NCBI GenBank assembly: GCA_023052935.1
Contig: CM041292.1
Location: 96,463,237 to 96,527,236 of the forward strand
Source: Piezodorus guildinii
Taxonomy: Eukaryota > Arthropoda > Insecta > Hemiptera > Pentatomidae
Direction of reading: 5' to 3'
DNA length: 64,000 bases
Below are positions 1 to 11,721 of the stretch, piece by piece; position 1 is the first letter of the stretch; each line of letters starts with the position of its first letter. The notes below the pieces were generated by a model. The model was not told where the DNA came from, ran no database searches, and saw only the letters and a program-made list of their open reading frames with translations. Both the position numbers and the translations under genes were made by a program.

Positions 1-2502
1 AACTCCTCCAGTCTACCTAAGCCGTCCAAAGAGCGCTCATCAATTTGTAGCAATCCATTTTCAGCTAGCAGTAGTTTACGAAGTAGTGGCATTGATATTA
101 GTGCTTCCGAAGGTAGGTGTCCTAATTTGTTCCCTAATAAGTAAATAAATTATTAAACTTTCTTTTTTTTCAGAGCATTTGAAATAAACTGACATTCTCA
201 TGATTGCTTAAAGTAATAATTGTTTTCAATATAAGAAGAACATCTGGCAAAATTGCAAACTTAAAAATCTTGAGGGTGTGACTAACTCTCCAAAAAATGA
301 GTATATTATGAATTAAAATATTCTTACCACTAAGATTTAAAAGCCTTAGAGCTGGTAATAGCAGATCAGGAGAAGGTGTTCTGGGCAGAGCAGTAATTCT
401 GTTGTTTGATAGGTGAAGTAATTCCAGTGCCCGTGGAAGCCCTGGCACTATTCCTGTCAGTTTATTCCAGCTCATATCCAACTCAAATAGATTGTTCAAG
501 TGATTAAATGTCTGAGGTTGAATGAGATCAATCGCATTTCTAGATAGATTCACATGTTCAAGTGCAGTGGTTCCCAGGAAGGAAGCAGGGTCAATAATGA
601 ATAAGTTATTACTGCTTACATCGAGGCGGCGCAATGAAGGCAGATTGGCCAATACTCGTCGATCTATTCTTCGAAATTCATTTTGAGATAAATCCAGTCC
701 CTGTGAGCATTACAAAATTAGGAAGCATTATTTCCTTTATTATGGGCAGAACTATTTTTCATAAGTTTGAATAACCACAAATTAAAAAAAAAAAAAAAAA
801 TGATGGTAACATGATCTAAATAAATATGTTATTTGAATAAAATAATGTAAATTACATTTTATTAACATTCGTCATCAACACATTAACTGTTTTGAAATCA
901 ATATTTATGTGATTATCTGAAAAAAAAGAAGGCAATTTAATGTTGAAAAAAACTATACTATACATTACCTTTAGATTTGGTAGATTCCAGAGAGGCATTT
1001 CCAGATAATTAGAGAGTGAATTGTTACTTAATCTTAGCTCTCTTAAAGAAGGCATGCCAGAAAACGCTTCTCGAACAACTCGCTTAAGAAGATTGTTATT
1101 GAGGTGCAGCCGTTCCAATGTAGGATGGCCTCGCAGTGCTCCGAACATAATATCCTGCAGGTAGTTGTTACTCATATCAAGAAATTTAATTCGCGGCAAA
1201 GTTTCTAAAATTGTTGTTAGGTACATTACATGATCAAGCTGATTATTAACTAGAGATATTTCTTCTAGTTGACTGTCATAAGATTGTAAGAAAAATTCCG
1301 AATGAATCCTTTGGATTTTATTATTGCTGAGATCTAGTTTAATAAGTGATGGAAGTCGGTGGAAAGAGCCTCTATGTATTTCTGTAATTCTATTGTCGTT
1401 CATATACAATTCCGTTAGAGGTGGTATATCTACAAAAGTCGTTTCTTTTATCGATTCAATTGCGTTACCCGAAAGTTTTAAAACAGCCAAGTGGGGGAGT
1501 TCTCTTATAGCCCTACCTATTTCACCAGCATCATTCAGCTGATTGTCTGATAAGTCAATCTCCTTCAAAGAAGGGAGTCTCACAAAGGATCTCGGGTGGA
1601 CCCAGCTGATGCCAGATCCTGAAAAATTTGCCAATGCAAGCCTAGGAGCATCTTGAAGAGAAGAAGGGCCTAGATTAGAAAGGCGGGATGATCTAACCAA
1701 ATGAAGCTGTTCCAGGGCCTCAAGCTTATTCAGTCTACCAGGACTGATTTCCGTTAGGGATGGCAGTTCAGTAAGTAAATAGCGGAGTCTTTTCAAGCCC
1801 GAAAAAGATGGAAGGCGCTGTACGAATCCAGCTTTTATCGTCACGGCTTCCAGTTTATCGAGACCTTCAAATACATCTTCTGGCAAACTTCGAAGTTCAT
1901 GCTCTACGATAAATACTTCCAATAAACTAGCTTCAAGACCTCCTAACCAGTTCGAGGAAAGCCTTTCTAATTTGTTATTTCGTAGCATAAGCCGAGTTAC
2001 TCTTAAAGGTGCAAAAGCACGTCCTGGCAAAGCAGTTATCACATTATTTTCAAGGATGAGTTCGTCAATGGGACGTGTGATTTGAGCTGATACTGCGGCC
2101 AGGCCACTGAGTACTGCTGAGAGTTCGCTTTGACTGCACCTAAACATTAATTATTAATAAATATTATCTCGGCAATATGTTGAATGTTATTTTTAAATTA
2201 TGAATAATGTTTATGAGATTGTTTTAAAATTTAAAAACACCAAATTTAAGAATATGTTAGTATGTTTGTAATGTTAGTAAATATAAGGACCTGAAAATAA
2301 TATTAAACATAAAACATATTTTTTGTAAAAAAAAATAAAAGAAAAAAAAAGTAACATACCATATCTGCAGCTCATCAGCTTTGTTAGTACATTGACAAGG
2401 CCTGATGGTTTCAAGAGGCGGACAGGTTGCCGCGCAGTCGTTTGTGGTCAAGGACGATAAATACAGCGTAGCAACTCGGCACCACCATCGCTGGCTCCAC
2501 AT
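1..2502 (-). CDS. atk: Artichoke-like secreted leucine-rich repeat protein, 5' part (3' end beyond window)
   Basis: Extracellular LRR protein resembling insect Artichoke, which is known to act in cilium-bearing sensory organs. Four exons join in frame at consensus sites: 2502-2360 (ends TG|gtatgt), 2139-969 (starts after tttag, ends AAG|gtaatg), 700-328 (after cacag, ends G|gtaaga) and 133-1 (after ttattag). The ATG at 2502 is the first after an in-frame stop six codons upstream. It is followed by a weak signal-like segment (VATLYLSSL) and an LRRNT cysteine cluster (CPPLETIRPCQC, then a W split across the intron and C). After that come about 20 LRRs with the LxxLxLxxNxL pattern. Reading past each donor would leave the LRR pattern, and joining restores it (LRLLNLSG/GNKLGHLP). 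More LRRs and the C-terminus lie beyond base 1. The LRR-protein call is firm; the Artichoke orthology rests on remembered similarity of the LRRNT and first repeats and should be checked against other insect LRR families. Confidence 0.75.
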
Positions 2503-4027
2503 GACAACATAGCAGCTTCAACTCTCTTTTGCCTTTCTGTTTTCAATGAGTCAAAATTAGATGTAGCTAGTAACATACCATTTAACTATAAAATGAAACA
2601 ATTCAAAAGTATTTATTGTAATTATACTGTACTTGAATATGATGATTCAGGTTGCGGTAAACAATATTAGAAAATAGTGAACAAATATTTTTTGTCCAAC
2701 GTTTTAACCCATCTTGCGGGTCCTTCGTTAGGGCTTTTAGGAAAGAGTCAAGAAGTAACTGTGAAAAACTATATATTATCCATCGTTTCCGATGTTTTAA
2801 GTCCTTGACTCTCGCCTGTAAACCCTGATGAAGGACCCGAAACGTTAGATTATAAATATTTGTTCACTACTTTCTAATCTTTCATATTCATTTCACGGGT
2901 AAATATTTAATATTCAATACACTACTGTATATTTACAAAGTACTGTGCATATGCATTTAAATGGTACAATTATATGAAAGAATAAGTTGAAGGAACAGGC
3001 AATATCAATTTTATTAATTTAAATTCAATATAAGTGACTTTTATTAATGCCAGTAGAACTGTGCCTTTATTGTTTTTATATATTTTAGAATTAACCTATG
3101 ATAAAATTTGATTACATAAGTTGGACAGTCAACAATTCGCCATCAGTACAGTCCTCGAGTTTGGAAAATCAAGAACATCTATACAATTGGCTTAGAAATA
3201 CGTATACAGATTTTTAAATTTAAAAAATAAGATGATGAATGATGATTTATCACTAGATCTAAATATTTTTTTATATTAAAATAAATATAGATGTCACACT
3301 TCATTTCCTGTAATGATTGTACATATAACACTGAATTTTGTCAATCTGATTGTGTAAGTCAAGCAATTTATTGTGATTTTTTTTTTTTTTTCGATGGCAC
3401 ATATACTATACTACTGTTTAATTTAACACTAAAAACGATCCCTGAAGGAGTAGTGGTAAAATTGTAAATCAAAAGCAGGACCAAAATTTAACAAACCAAA
3501 CAATATATATATATATTATATCAAAATTTTAAAAAACATTGGATAATTCACTAGAAATGAAGTAATAACATGGTATACGAGAGATTAAGTGGCATTTAAA
3601 TTACTGATATTACTTAAGGAATGCCATTGTTTTAAGGAGTTAAAAGAAATAGGCTTTATTTCGACAAACGAAATCATTAAATGAAAGCACATGGAAATCA
3701 CATTTTTTTCATGAACAATCTTACAAGGACACGCTGACTGGAATAGAATTTATGATTTTTCGGGTGATGAATTAGTATAATATTGACTAGTACATGTTGG
3801 GTCGATAGTAGTTCTATAAAATATTACATCTTTGTAATCATAGAAGAGGTAGCGCTACCTACAGGACCGTTTCAACAACATGTACAACCTGGCCGGATAG
3901 CGGCTGTATACTTACAGCGGTTTTGCCTGAAATTATCAATGTTATCTAATTCCTTTTATCCCTAGTTTGCGACTTTTAGTTTAATGTTATTTATATTCAG
4001 TGATCAGATTTTATTGATTAGGTAAAT
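2503..4027. promoter_or_regulatory. Divergent intergenic region between LRR gene and hikeshi
   Basis: The 1.5-kb head-to-head spacer must hold the promoters or 5' UTRs of both genes. I see no clear TATA or initiator that I could assign. It contains an inverted repeat (2664-2880), a poly-T run near 3380 and a perfect 14-bp palindrome AGGTAGCGCTACCT at 3847-3860, about 170 bp before the hikeshi start. The palindrome is the only motif here that stands out from the AT-rich background. Confidence 0.4.
2664..2880. repeat. Imperfect inverted repeat with hammerhead-like core
   Basis: Arms 2666-2765 and about 2795-2877 are reverse complements with scattered mismatches; both contain a version of TAGTGAACAAATAT at the outer part and GGGTCCTTC further in. 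The right arm reads CTGATGA (2825-2831), then 7 nt, then GAAAC (2839-2843), the order of the conserved hammerhead core, but the intervening stem II is too short to be active. The left arm carries a decayed version on the minus strand. Non-coding; probably a fold-back repeat derived from a hammerhead-bearing retroelement. Confidence 0.6.
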
Positions 4028-5472
4028 ATGGCTATGTTTGGTTTGTTGGCTTCGGGGAGGTTGGTAAGTAAATTTTTTATTTATTTTTTGATATTCAGAA
4101 TTAGATAATAGAAATTGTATGTCTTATATTATCCTTTGAATGTTTGAAATTTTATTTTTATGCCATTACAAGTGGAGTTATCCCCCAGGTTCAAACCAAT
4201 TATGAGATGGTTGGTGAGAAACAGTTCCTAATAACTATTCCTGATGCGCATGACATTAACCATGTTGTTGTGTTTCTTACTGGAGCAGTTGCATTTCCGG
4301 ATGGATATGCAGGTTTAGGTATGTTATTATACATGTCTCATTTTGCTGAGGTATTTGATTATCTATTAAAATCAAACTATTATGTATTTCACATAGTATT
4401 CAACTTTACTGTATAACAATAAAGTATAGTATGTATTTAGTGTATGTTTTTTTCAAATTTTAACTGTTATTTTTGACAAGATCATTCTTTAGAACTTGTA
4501 CACATGTGATTTAATGAATTATCAACAATACTATGTTGATCCAACATTTGATAGACCAGCTCTGTATTTTGGATTTTTTTTATCATCCTGACTTCTTGCT
4601 TTATGTGAATGCTCCCTATTTATATTAAAATCCAAAACATTTTCAAGGATCCCCTAGCCTTATTGCTGTTATTGCAATTATCTAAGTAAAATAATTATTT
4701 ATATCTTTATTACTGAATTATATCTAAAGACTAGGTTTCTTTATGTTCATATACACATCAAGAGATTAACTGTCGTTTCAACTTTCAATAAGTTGAATAT
4801 TTTCTCTTTGCACATTTTTTTAAAAATATGATAAAACTGGTCATCTCTTGACCGATGTATGCTATGTGTACTGACTGTCAATGTCATTAAATGTTTAGGC
4901 AAAATATATAGTTAGTTTGTTTTGTGTTCTTTATATTTTGTTAAAATTTGTTGGATGAATGAAAACAAAATTAATTTTTTCTTTAAACCATTTGTTTCTC
5001 AATAATGCTATATCTAATTTTGTTTACTTTTTTAGTTTACTTTTCATGGCCAGATCCGGCTGCGCCTCCTAATTGGCAGCTTTTAGGTATCCTCTCGAAT
5101 GAGAAACCATCTGCTATTTTTAAAATCTCATCTCTTAAGAAGAATGAAGAACAGCCAACACTTGAACAATCCGGATTTCTTCAATTTGGGCAAACAAAAA
5201 TATCCCATGTTGCTCAGATTGGGATCTCAATAGAGACTATAGATGTTGTACAACATCAGCATCAACTTTTAGAAGCTGAAAATGCGAAAAACCAAACACA
5301 GTTTGTGGAATTTGCGCAAAAAATGATACAGAGTTTTCTTAACTATAGTCTTAGTTTTACAATTTCTCCCACTCCTAATGAATCTTACATTCCTGTGAAA
5401 GCTGTTGAAGATTGGTATAAAAACTTTGAAAGGAAATTGTCACTTAATCCATACTTTTGGAAACATTTATGA
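4028..5472 (+). CDS. hikeshi: Hikeshi / OPI10 family Hsp70 nuclear import carrier (complete, 3 exons)
   Basis: Hikeshi imports Hsp70 into the nucleus during heat stress by binding Hsp70 and FG-nucleoporins; this is known for the family. Exons are 4028-4063 (ends TTG|gtaagt), 4189-4318 (after tcccccag, ends G|gtatgt) and 5036-5472 (after tttttag, stop TGA). Joined length is 603 nt, giving 200 residues against about 197 in human. Diagnostic stretches are FGLLASGRLV at the N-terminus, INHVVVFLTG, WQLLGILSNEKPSAIFKIS, HVAQIGISIE, FAQKMIQSFLNY, and WYKNFERKL with NPYFWK at the end. Vertebrate proteins begin at MFG, which here is the second ATG (4034); the first ATG at 4028 adds two residues and has A at -3 and G at +4. 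The second intron is about 0.7 kb. No frameshift or stop, so it looks functional. It lies head to head with the LRR gene, 1.5 kb apart. Confidence 0.95.
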
Positions 5473-6867
5473 TGTTTTCTAATATGGTTTCTTCAATGCT
5501 GTTTGCATTGGTGTTCATTTTTTATTCTACTTTACAATAGACTGAGTGAGTTCCAAAAATGTACACTGCTTGTTAAACTTTCATGAAGGTCTGTAAATAT
5601 AAGTTGCTAAAGGTTTAGTTTCATAAATGTACATAGTATTTTATTCAGATAATGAAATATATCAGAAAATCAATTATTAGGAATTTGTAACACATGTTTA
5701 AGGTACGATCTCTGTATGCTTAAATCAAACTTCTGTATTGATAATTACTGTATTCTTGTCAAATACATTTATATTTCTAACGTTTATATTTTGTTCTATT
5801 AAAAAAATATATAAGATATAATGTTTTAATTATCATTGTCAATTTTTGGTATTATTATTTAAAATCTAAACAGTACAAAATGTCAATGCTGCCGGTTGTA
5901 ACACATATAATTTAATTTGTTTACTATATTCTAATTAAATACATTAATTATTTAATTATATTAAAGATGAATTCTAGTATTATCTTGAAAAACAGTTCAA
6001 GTCAATCTATTAATGATATGTTCGTTGTGTTGCCCAATTGAAGTATTAAATTCAGCATGTTAAGAGATATGAAATTAATAAAATAAAAAAATCAGATGGA
6101 TTACAATTTACTTCTGTTTACTAAATTTTTTTTTTTTTTAATTTTTATAATAAGAAGTTATTTATTATAATAAATCAGTTCTGTACTTGATTTTATTTCT
6201 ATCTTGTTTTAGATGTAATTTGTATTACATTGATTTAATGATTTAATACCATGATTTATATGAATTAAACCTCTAACAGAATGATTCATGAGGTTAAAAT
6301 ATTTATGAAGTATGGTCATGATAAACAAGTCAATAAATTTATTAATATTCATAATTATTTGTTTATTTAATTCCTAGAATTGTATAAGGTAGTATTAAAA
6401 TTTTTGGATCTCCTTGCTTACCGCTTAAAGAATAATATGTATTTAAATATTGTAGTATATTAGTTATTAAGTGTTTTCTCAATTAGTTGAATATCCTTAA
6501 TTAAGATTTTATGATTAATTACTCTTTCAGTATTAATTTTGTAATATAAGAATCTTGAAATTTTTATTTAATTTTGTTTTTAATACTAATATTTATTTAA
6601 TAATTACCTAACGGAAGGCAATAGTTATTGAGAAAACAATCGTTTTGTGTATTGAATAACTTGTTAATCTTTACCACTTCAATCCATCAAGGTTGTTGGA
6701 TAAGTACATATTGTACTGTTTCCAGACCAATGGCTTTGGAAGGTTCTGAGCAAGCCAAGATGAATCTTTACCTCTACTTTTCCTAATTGGGTACCTACTA
6801 AATAGGTACTGAGCGAACCCAAGAAGTGTCTCCGGTTCATTCTATTGATCTTGGACTGATCGAAAAA
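5473..6867. other. Hikeshi 3' flank and AT-rich intergenic DNA
   Basis: About 1.4 kb of AT-rich sequence after the hikeshi stop. It presumably starts with the 3' UTR; an AATAAA is present near 6076, but nothing fixes the cleavage site. No other coding signal seen. A small perfect hairpin (GTACCTA/TAGGTAC) lies near 6790. Confidence 0.4.
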
Positions 6868-7136
6868 GATAATAAATAATAGTGCTTTCCCATGCTAAAG
6901 GTCATGGGTTCAAACCCGCAGGTGGTCCTAGGATTTTTTAATGGGAGTAAGAAATCCTTAGTTGCGCCGTCCTTCGTAGGGGACGTTAAAAGGTGGTCCC
7001 TAGCCTGTGCGATGTCAGGTACTCGTTAAAGATCCCTATCCTAATAAAACCTGGATAGGCAAAATTTAGGACTCCCACTGTAGCATTGTCCGATTAGCCA
7101 TAGTAGCATAAAGTGATGTTAAATAAATAAACAAAC
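6868..7136 (+). mobile_element. tRNA-derived SINE, family 1
   Basis: Contains a Pol III B-box-like GGGTTCAAACCC after ATGCTAAAGGTCAT, then the shared body (CCTAGGATTTTTTAATGGGA, CTGTGCGATGTCAGGTACTC, CTGGATAGGCAAAATTTAGG) and an (AATA/AACA)n tail. The A-box end is missing, so this copy is slightly 5'-truncated. The same body recurs at least nine more times in the window. Confidence 0.85.
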
Positions 7137-7354
7137 AAACAATAATTGTGCTGCTATAGCTCGACTTGAATGCTGAACTCAGAAATTAGTAGCAGTATTA
7201 TGTCATATTTATAAATATAAATAATATGTTTATAAATATTTCCGCTTTGACTCCTAGATACCATGTGATAACACTAAACTGAGCAGATCTGCAACTAAGT
7301 CAATGTGCGATCAATGTTCAGTTGTACCATCACTTAACACACGTTTCCCAGGGG

Positions 7355-7617
7355 ATTATATGTGGTTTAGTAGCTCACATAATAGCCTTCTATGCCCAAC
7401 GTTACGGATTCAAACATAGCTCTAGGATTTCTTAATGGTAATAATAAATTCTTAGTTTGGTCATCCTCTGGGGGGAATGAAAAAAATGTGATCCTGAGCC
7501 TGTATGATGTCAGGTTCTTCTTAAAGATCCTAATTAAACCTGGATAGGTAAAATTTAGAATTCCCACTGTAGCATCCTCAGGTATTACAGCAGCATAAAA
7601 TTAAATGAATGAATAAA
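7355..7617 (+). mobile_element. tRNA-derived SINE, family 1 (diverged copy)
   Basis: Same body as the copy 220 bp upstream but more diverged: tRNA-like head with TAGTAGCTCACATAATAGCC and a mutated B box (GGATTCAAACAT), ending in an AATGAATGAATA tail. Two copies so close in the same orientation are independent insertions, because their divergence differs. Confidence 0.75.
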
Positions 7618-8394
7618 CTTTCCATATATTGAATCTCCTACTTATGCTGCTTAGATTAGTACCTCTAAGACTCAAAAAAGTTTTTAATTTAGAAAAATAA
7701 AAAAAAACAATCCTAGAATTTGATACAAATAGAATGAAGTAAATAATATCAATAATGAATTAACAAGAAAATTTTGCATTTTTTTGTGAAATTTCTTAAA
7801 ATGGTACAGTACCTATTGGGAATCATCATCTTAGTTGGTAATTTCATGTTTCATTAAAAAATGTATAGTGCCTCTTTAAGTATTTTAAGCTAATAAAATA
7901 TTTCTAAAAATTGTATTTCAGGATATATCACACTTAACAGGAGGCAGCACTACACTGTGAGAGAACAGGTAGGTAGAATATTGTTAGAGGGAGGTCCTGT
8001 GAGAGTTTACAATTGTAGGGAAAGGCATATTCTATAAAAATAAATTCGAATCATAACATCAAATATTACTTTTTGAAAAATCGTATATCATTAAATATTA
8101 TTAAAAAAAAGATATATAAAAAAAATGATAAAGTTATATCTAAACAAACAAGTTTATTATACACATCATGAAAACATGTTTTGTTTTTTTTTATGTTGAA
8201 ACGCCATTCATAGAAATTAAACATTATTCAAAATAAAAGTTTAAAAAAATGAATGATGAAATTTGATAGGAAATACAATAATTGAATATTTATTATAAGA
8301 CGTGTATTATAAGTATGTGACAGTGTATTATAATTCACTCTCACCAAATCTCACGATTTTTCACCTACCTTCCTCTTGCCGTGTTACACGGCCT
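7618..8394. other. AT-rich intergenic DNA, nothing recognised
   Basis: Low-complexity AT-rich sequence with A and T runs. No open frame, repeat family or RNA gene that I can support. Confidence 0.4.
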
Positions 8395-8414
8395 TTATGG
8401 CGTGTTTATGCTGT

Positions 8415-8493
8415 ACGCGTTTTGGGGGCTTGTGCAGTAGCTGGTTCTATATAATTCTATAGACCCGCTACCGCTTCAGCCCCCAAAACGCGT
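8415..8493. repeat. 79-nt long imperfect hairpin (MITE- or pre-miRNA-like)
   Basis: ACGCGTTTTGGGGGCT at 8415-8430 is perfectly repeated in inverse at 8478-8493. Inner segments pair imperfectly (GTGCAGTAGCTGG against CCCGCTACCGC, then CTATA against TATAG), leaving a small loop near 8452. The stem is far more GC-rich than its surroundings. It could be the tip of a small MITE or a microRNA-like precursor; sequence alone does not decide. Confidence 0.6.
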
Positions 8494-8511
8494 GTAGTAC
8501 AAACTAGCCCT

Positions 8512-10726
8512 TAGTGCATGAGTATGTAGGCCAGAGGCACATCAAGTTCTTTAATAGAATTGAGAAGGCCTGTGCTAACCTCTCTTCTGAGACTTCGCAC
8601 CACCACCCAGGCCTCGGATGTGGCAAGGCAATTTCCCTTATTAGGTCATTTCTCGCTGAGGGAAGGGCCTGGACTCTGCATTCTGAATCCATAATATAAA
8701 AGCCTGGAAGATGGTTTCTCCCTATCCAGTGTGAGGTGAAGGCCTACGATTGCAGCTACTACATTCAGAAGACTTGAGAATGTTCAAATTAAAATACCTC
8801 GAATGGTAGTGAAAGTTCTGAGAATTTTTGCGTGACTGCAACTATTGTTTGCAGTTGTTTTTATTTCTTTTTTATGTAAAAGATAAAGGAGTCAAGAAAA
8901 AAAGTTTCATTTTTGCTAAATTGACGTCTTTATTAACTCCATTTGGCAAAAAGCACAGGTTATTAACTTATTCTGACCCAACTGGAACGTCCTAGATTTA
9001 TTCTGTAGGGCCGACAATAAAGAAATTTAGCCTAGTATAAATAACATAAGGCAATCGGCCACCACGGGCATTATGATTTAATGTATTGGAACCATTTTAT
9101 TTTTATTTTTCTCATATGCTATCAATGCGATCGGCTTGTTGACAACGGCAAACTAACACGATTAGCTGGAACTACTGCCTACTGCCTGCGGAGGCTGTTA
9201 GGGGAAGAAGTCACCATGTGAAGACATCGTGATGTCGCGTGTGGAGAAGAACAAAGAGATCGTCACAGGTAGCTGATCATCGAGAAAGTAACAGTTGTTA
9301 TCTCGGTTCCTTACCTTCCCGCAGCCTTCCTGCCTACTTTCCCTCCTCTTTGAGTTTGGTATCATTCATTACAAAATTATACAGGAACAAAGTCGATGAC
9401 GGAAGATGGAATGGACAATAGACCTGTTACTGGGGATAGGAAACCACATCCTATTATTTGTGAAAAAGATATTCGATCATGTTAAGTTTTCTCGAAAGCT
9501 CTTTCCAATATAAATTCATAGTTTCATTGTTAACCTATTGTCTTACCACGTTAGCTTCTATCTTATCCCATTACGAAAAAAATTACTAAGGCAATTCTTT
9601 TTATCTTGCAAAGAAAGCGATTCCATGCTTCAAGCCTCGATTCTGGTAAAAAAAAGATATGAACTGAGATCTTGATGAAATAATGTTGGCGATGGCTATT
9701 CTAACATTCTTTGCCTTCTTTGACTCCTGATAACCTTAATCCAGAACAAGGTGTTTACGTATGGCATTACCATTTACCATTACATTACCATAACATAGCA
9801 TTACCATTTTGTTGATTCTTCTCAAGAGTGACACAATTAAACGTTTCTTTCAATGACCTTGATTTTATTTACTAAGTGCCTTTATAATTTAAAAATAAAT
9901 ACATTTATCATTTAATTCTGGGAATGTAAATAAATTGAGATATCTAAATATATTTAAATGTTTACAACATTTTTAAAAAAGCGTAAGTTGTGATATGCAA
10001 CAGTTGTTTTTTTTTCAATTATCAATAAAAGTTACTTTACTTCGGAAAAAAATGGCTTTGGGATGGCTTTTTGTTTTATTTATCATAAATAAATAAAATA
10101 ACAAACTGGAGGAGTTTTATTCCGTAAAAAGTTAGTTTGGGACCGTTTTATGCCGTTCAAAAGATATTTTATGTTTAGGAAAAACTCCTTTTTATTAAAG
10201 TCTGATTATATTTGTATTAAATGACCCACATGTTTCTATTTTGAGATTATTGGCTTCTGATATTGCTACTTATATTTTTCATGATTCTCAAGAGTTTGGT
10301 AATAATTCAGACCACAAACCTGTCACTGTGGCAATGAAATAATATTGTTAACTAGTAGTTCTATGTGATCGAGTTTTACCTTTGTATTTACGAATTGTAT
10401 CAACGTTAACATTCCGTTACCTTACGAAATAGGTGAAACTTTGGTGTCATGTATATTGAAACTGAACAAATCTAAACGCTTGTCCTAATGAACCAATGGC
10501 ATGGAGCTGAAAAAACAGCTGAGGACGAATTAAGCTGTTACTCGGTTTTGTCACGGATTATCCCTACGTTAGTAAACTTTTTTCATCATGGACCTAACAG
10601 CCTGAACATGTCCATTAAACCAGAACAAACCTCAACCAATCAACTAAATCATTTAGTTATAATTTTCTATAAATAACAAGTCTTAAGAATTTATTTGAAT
10701 TCAGTATGCTTATAAATCTTGTTACA
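8512..10726. other. Intergenic DNA without a supported gene
   Basis: Open frames here are short and lack protein character. The segment 10240-10340 can be read as a short run ending NNSDHKPVTVAMK and a stop, which resembles the SDH-containing end of a LINE endonuclease, but it is only about 35 codons and I do not claim it. Nothing else recognised. Confidence 0.35.
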
Positions 10727-10947
10727 CATGGCTACATTTTGAGACGCCTGGAAGCGCCAACCTGCGAAAAATGCAATAATACTCCTTTAACCGTGGAACA
10801 CTTGCTAATTGAGTACCCGCTTTTCGGGCAATCAAGAAAAAAATTCAATCTAAAAAAAACATGAGAGAAATACTTAAAGATGAGGAAGATAGTGTAACTA
10901 CATTAATAGAATTCACGAAAAAAATAGGATTCTACCATAGAATATAA
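10727..10947 (+). pseudogene. C-terminal remnant of a non-LTR retrotransposon ORF2
   Basis: Frame at 10727 reads RRLEAPTCEKCNNTPLTVEH followed by LLIEYPLF, the Cys-rich tail that follows RNase H in jockey/I-type LINEs (C-x2-C, then TVEHILxxC; here the last Cys is Tyr). A TGA near 10862 is followed in another frame by MREILKDEEDSVTTLIEF and KKIGFY, the usual C-terminal helix. It is frameshifted and stopped, and followed by an A-rich tail at about 10997. Confidence 0.65.
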
Positions 10948-11139
10948 ATATTTCGACTACGCCAATGACCCTTAAGGGTAGAGGCGGATAAGCAAATAAA
11001 AAAAAAATCTTGTTCAACACTTTATTTCAAAAGTACAAAAACCTAGATTGGAAGTGATAAAGTCCGTTATTTAATAGATAAGTTATTAAAAACCCTTTTA
11101 AAAATCTAGTGAAAGAATTGTTTATAATTTCCTTAAAAT

Positions 11140-11258
11140 GAATTAAAGGAGAAGACAGCTGGCACAGGACAGAGAACTTTGGGTCAGGCTCTATAAGACA
11201 GCACCTCACACTGCTCTGCGGTAAAGAGGACTTGATTAAGTAAGTAAGTAAGTAAGTA
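11140..11258 (+). mobile_element. LINE 3' end with (TAAG)n tail
   Basis: Reads RQLAQDRELWVRLYKTAPHT then ALR and a stop, similar to the extreme C-terminus of endonuclease-RT LINEs, followed closely by about five TAAG units (near 11238-11258), a typical short-repeat LINE tail. The rest of the element is missing (5'-truncated). Confidence 0.5.
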
Positions 11259-11711
11259 AAATGAATTAATTTAAAATTTAAGATGTATTATTGAAAATAT
11301 AAAAAAAAACAATTAATTTTTTTTTTTTTTTTTTTTTTTTTAAGGTTTGTTTATTTACTGCATGTTTTATACTTTAAAAGTAATTTACATGCAATTATTA
11401 TACAGTAATAGGTGACATTTAAAAAGTGTAATACTGACTATAAAATATCATAAACAATGAAAAAAAAGATATTTTATATAACAATAACGTAAAAATTAAT
11501 ATTAAAATATCAGCCAGATAATTCAATACCCATATCAGAATGAAACGACCGAAAATGTTCTTGTTTATGCAAAAAAAAAAAAAAGAAAAAAGAAAGAAAA
11601 ATTAGAAAAACCAAATTTTAATAAAAATAGAAAAGATGCGTACTTAAATATCTTTCACAAAGCTAATAAAAATATAAGAAATAAGTTTAACTCTATGGAT
11701 GTTAGTTGACT
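11259..11711. other. Low-complexity AT-rich DNA
   Basis: Includes a poly-T run of about 24 nt (11318-11341) and an A-rich tract near 11572-11610. No gene seen. Confidence 0.4.
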
Positions 11712-11721
11712 GTTTTATAAT

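Noticed and set aside
4144..4416. 90-codon ORF as a separate gene
   Set aside because: It is hikeshi exon 2 (4189-4318) read through into both introns.
10240..10340. LINE endonuclease end (NNSDHKPVTVAMK then stop)
   Set aside because: Only about 35 codons with one suggestive motif and no neighbouring endonuclease blocks.
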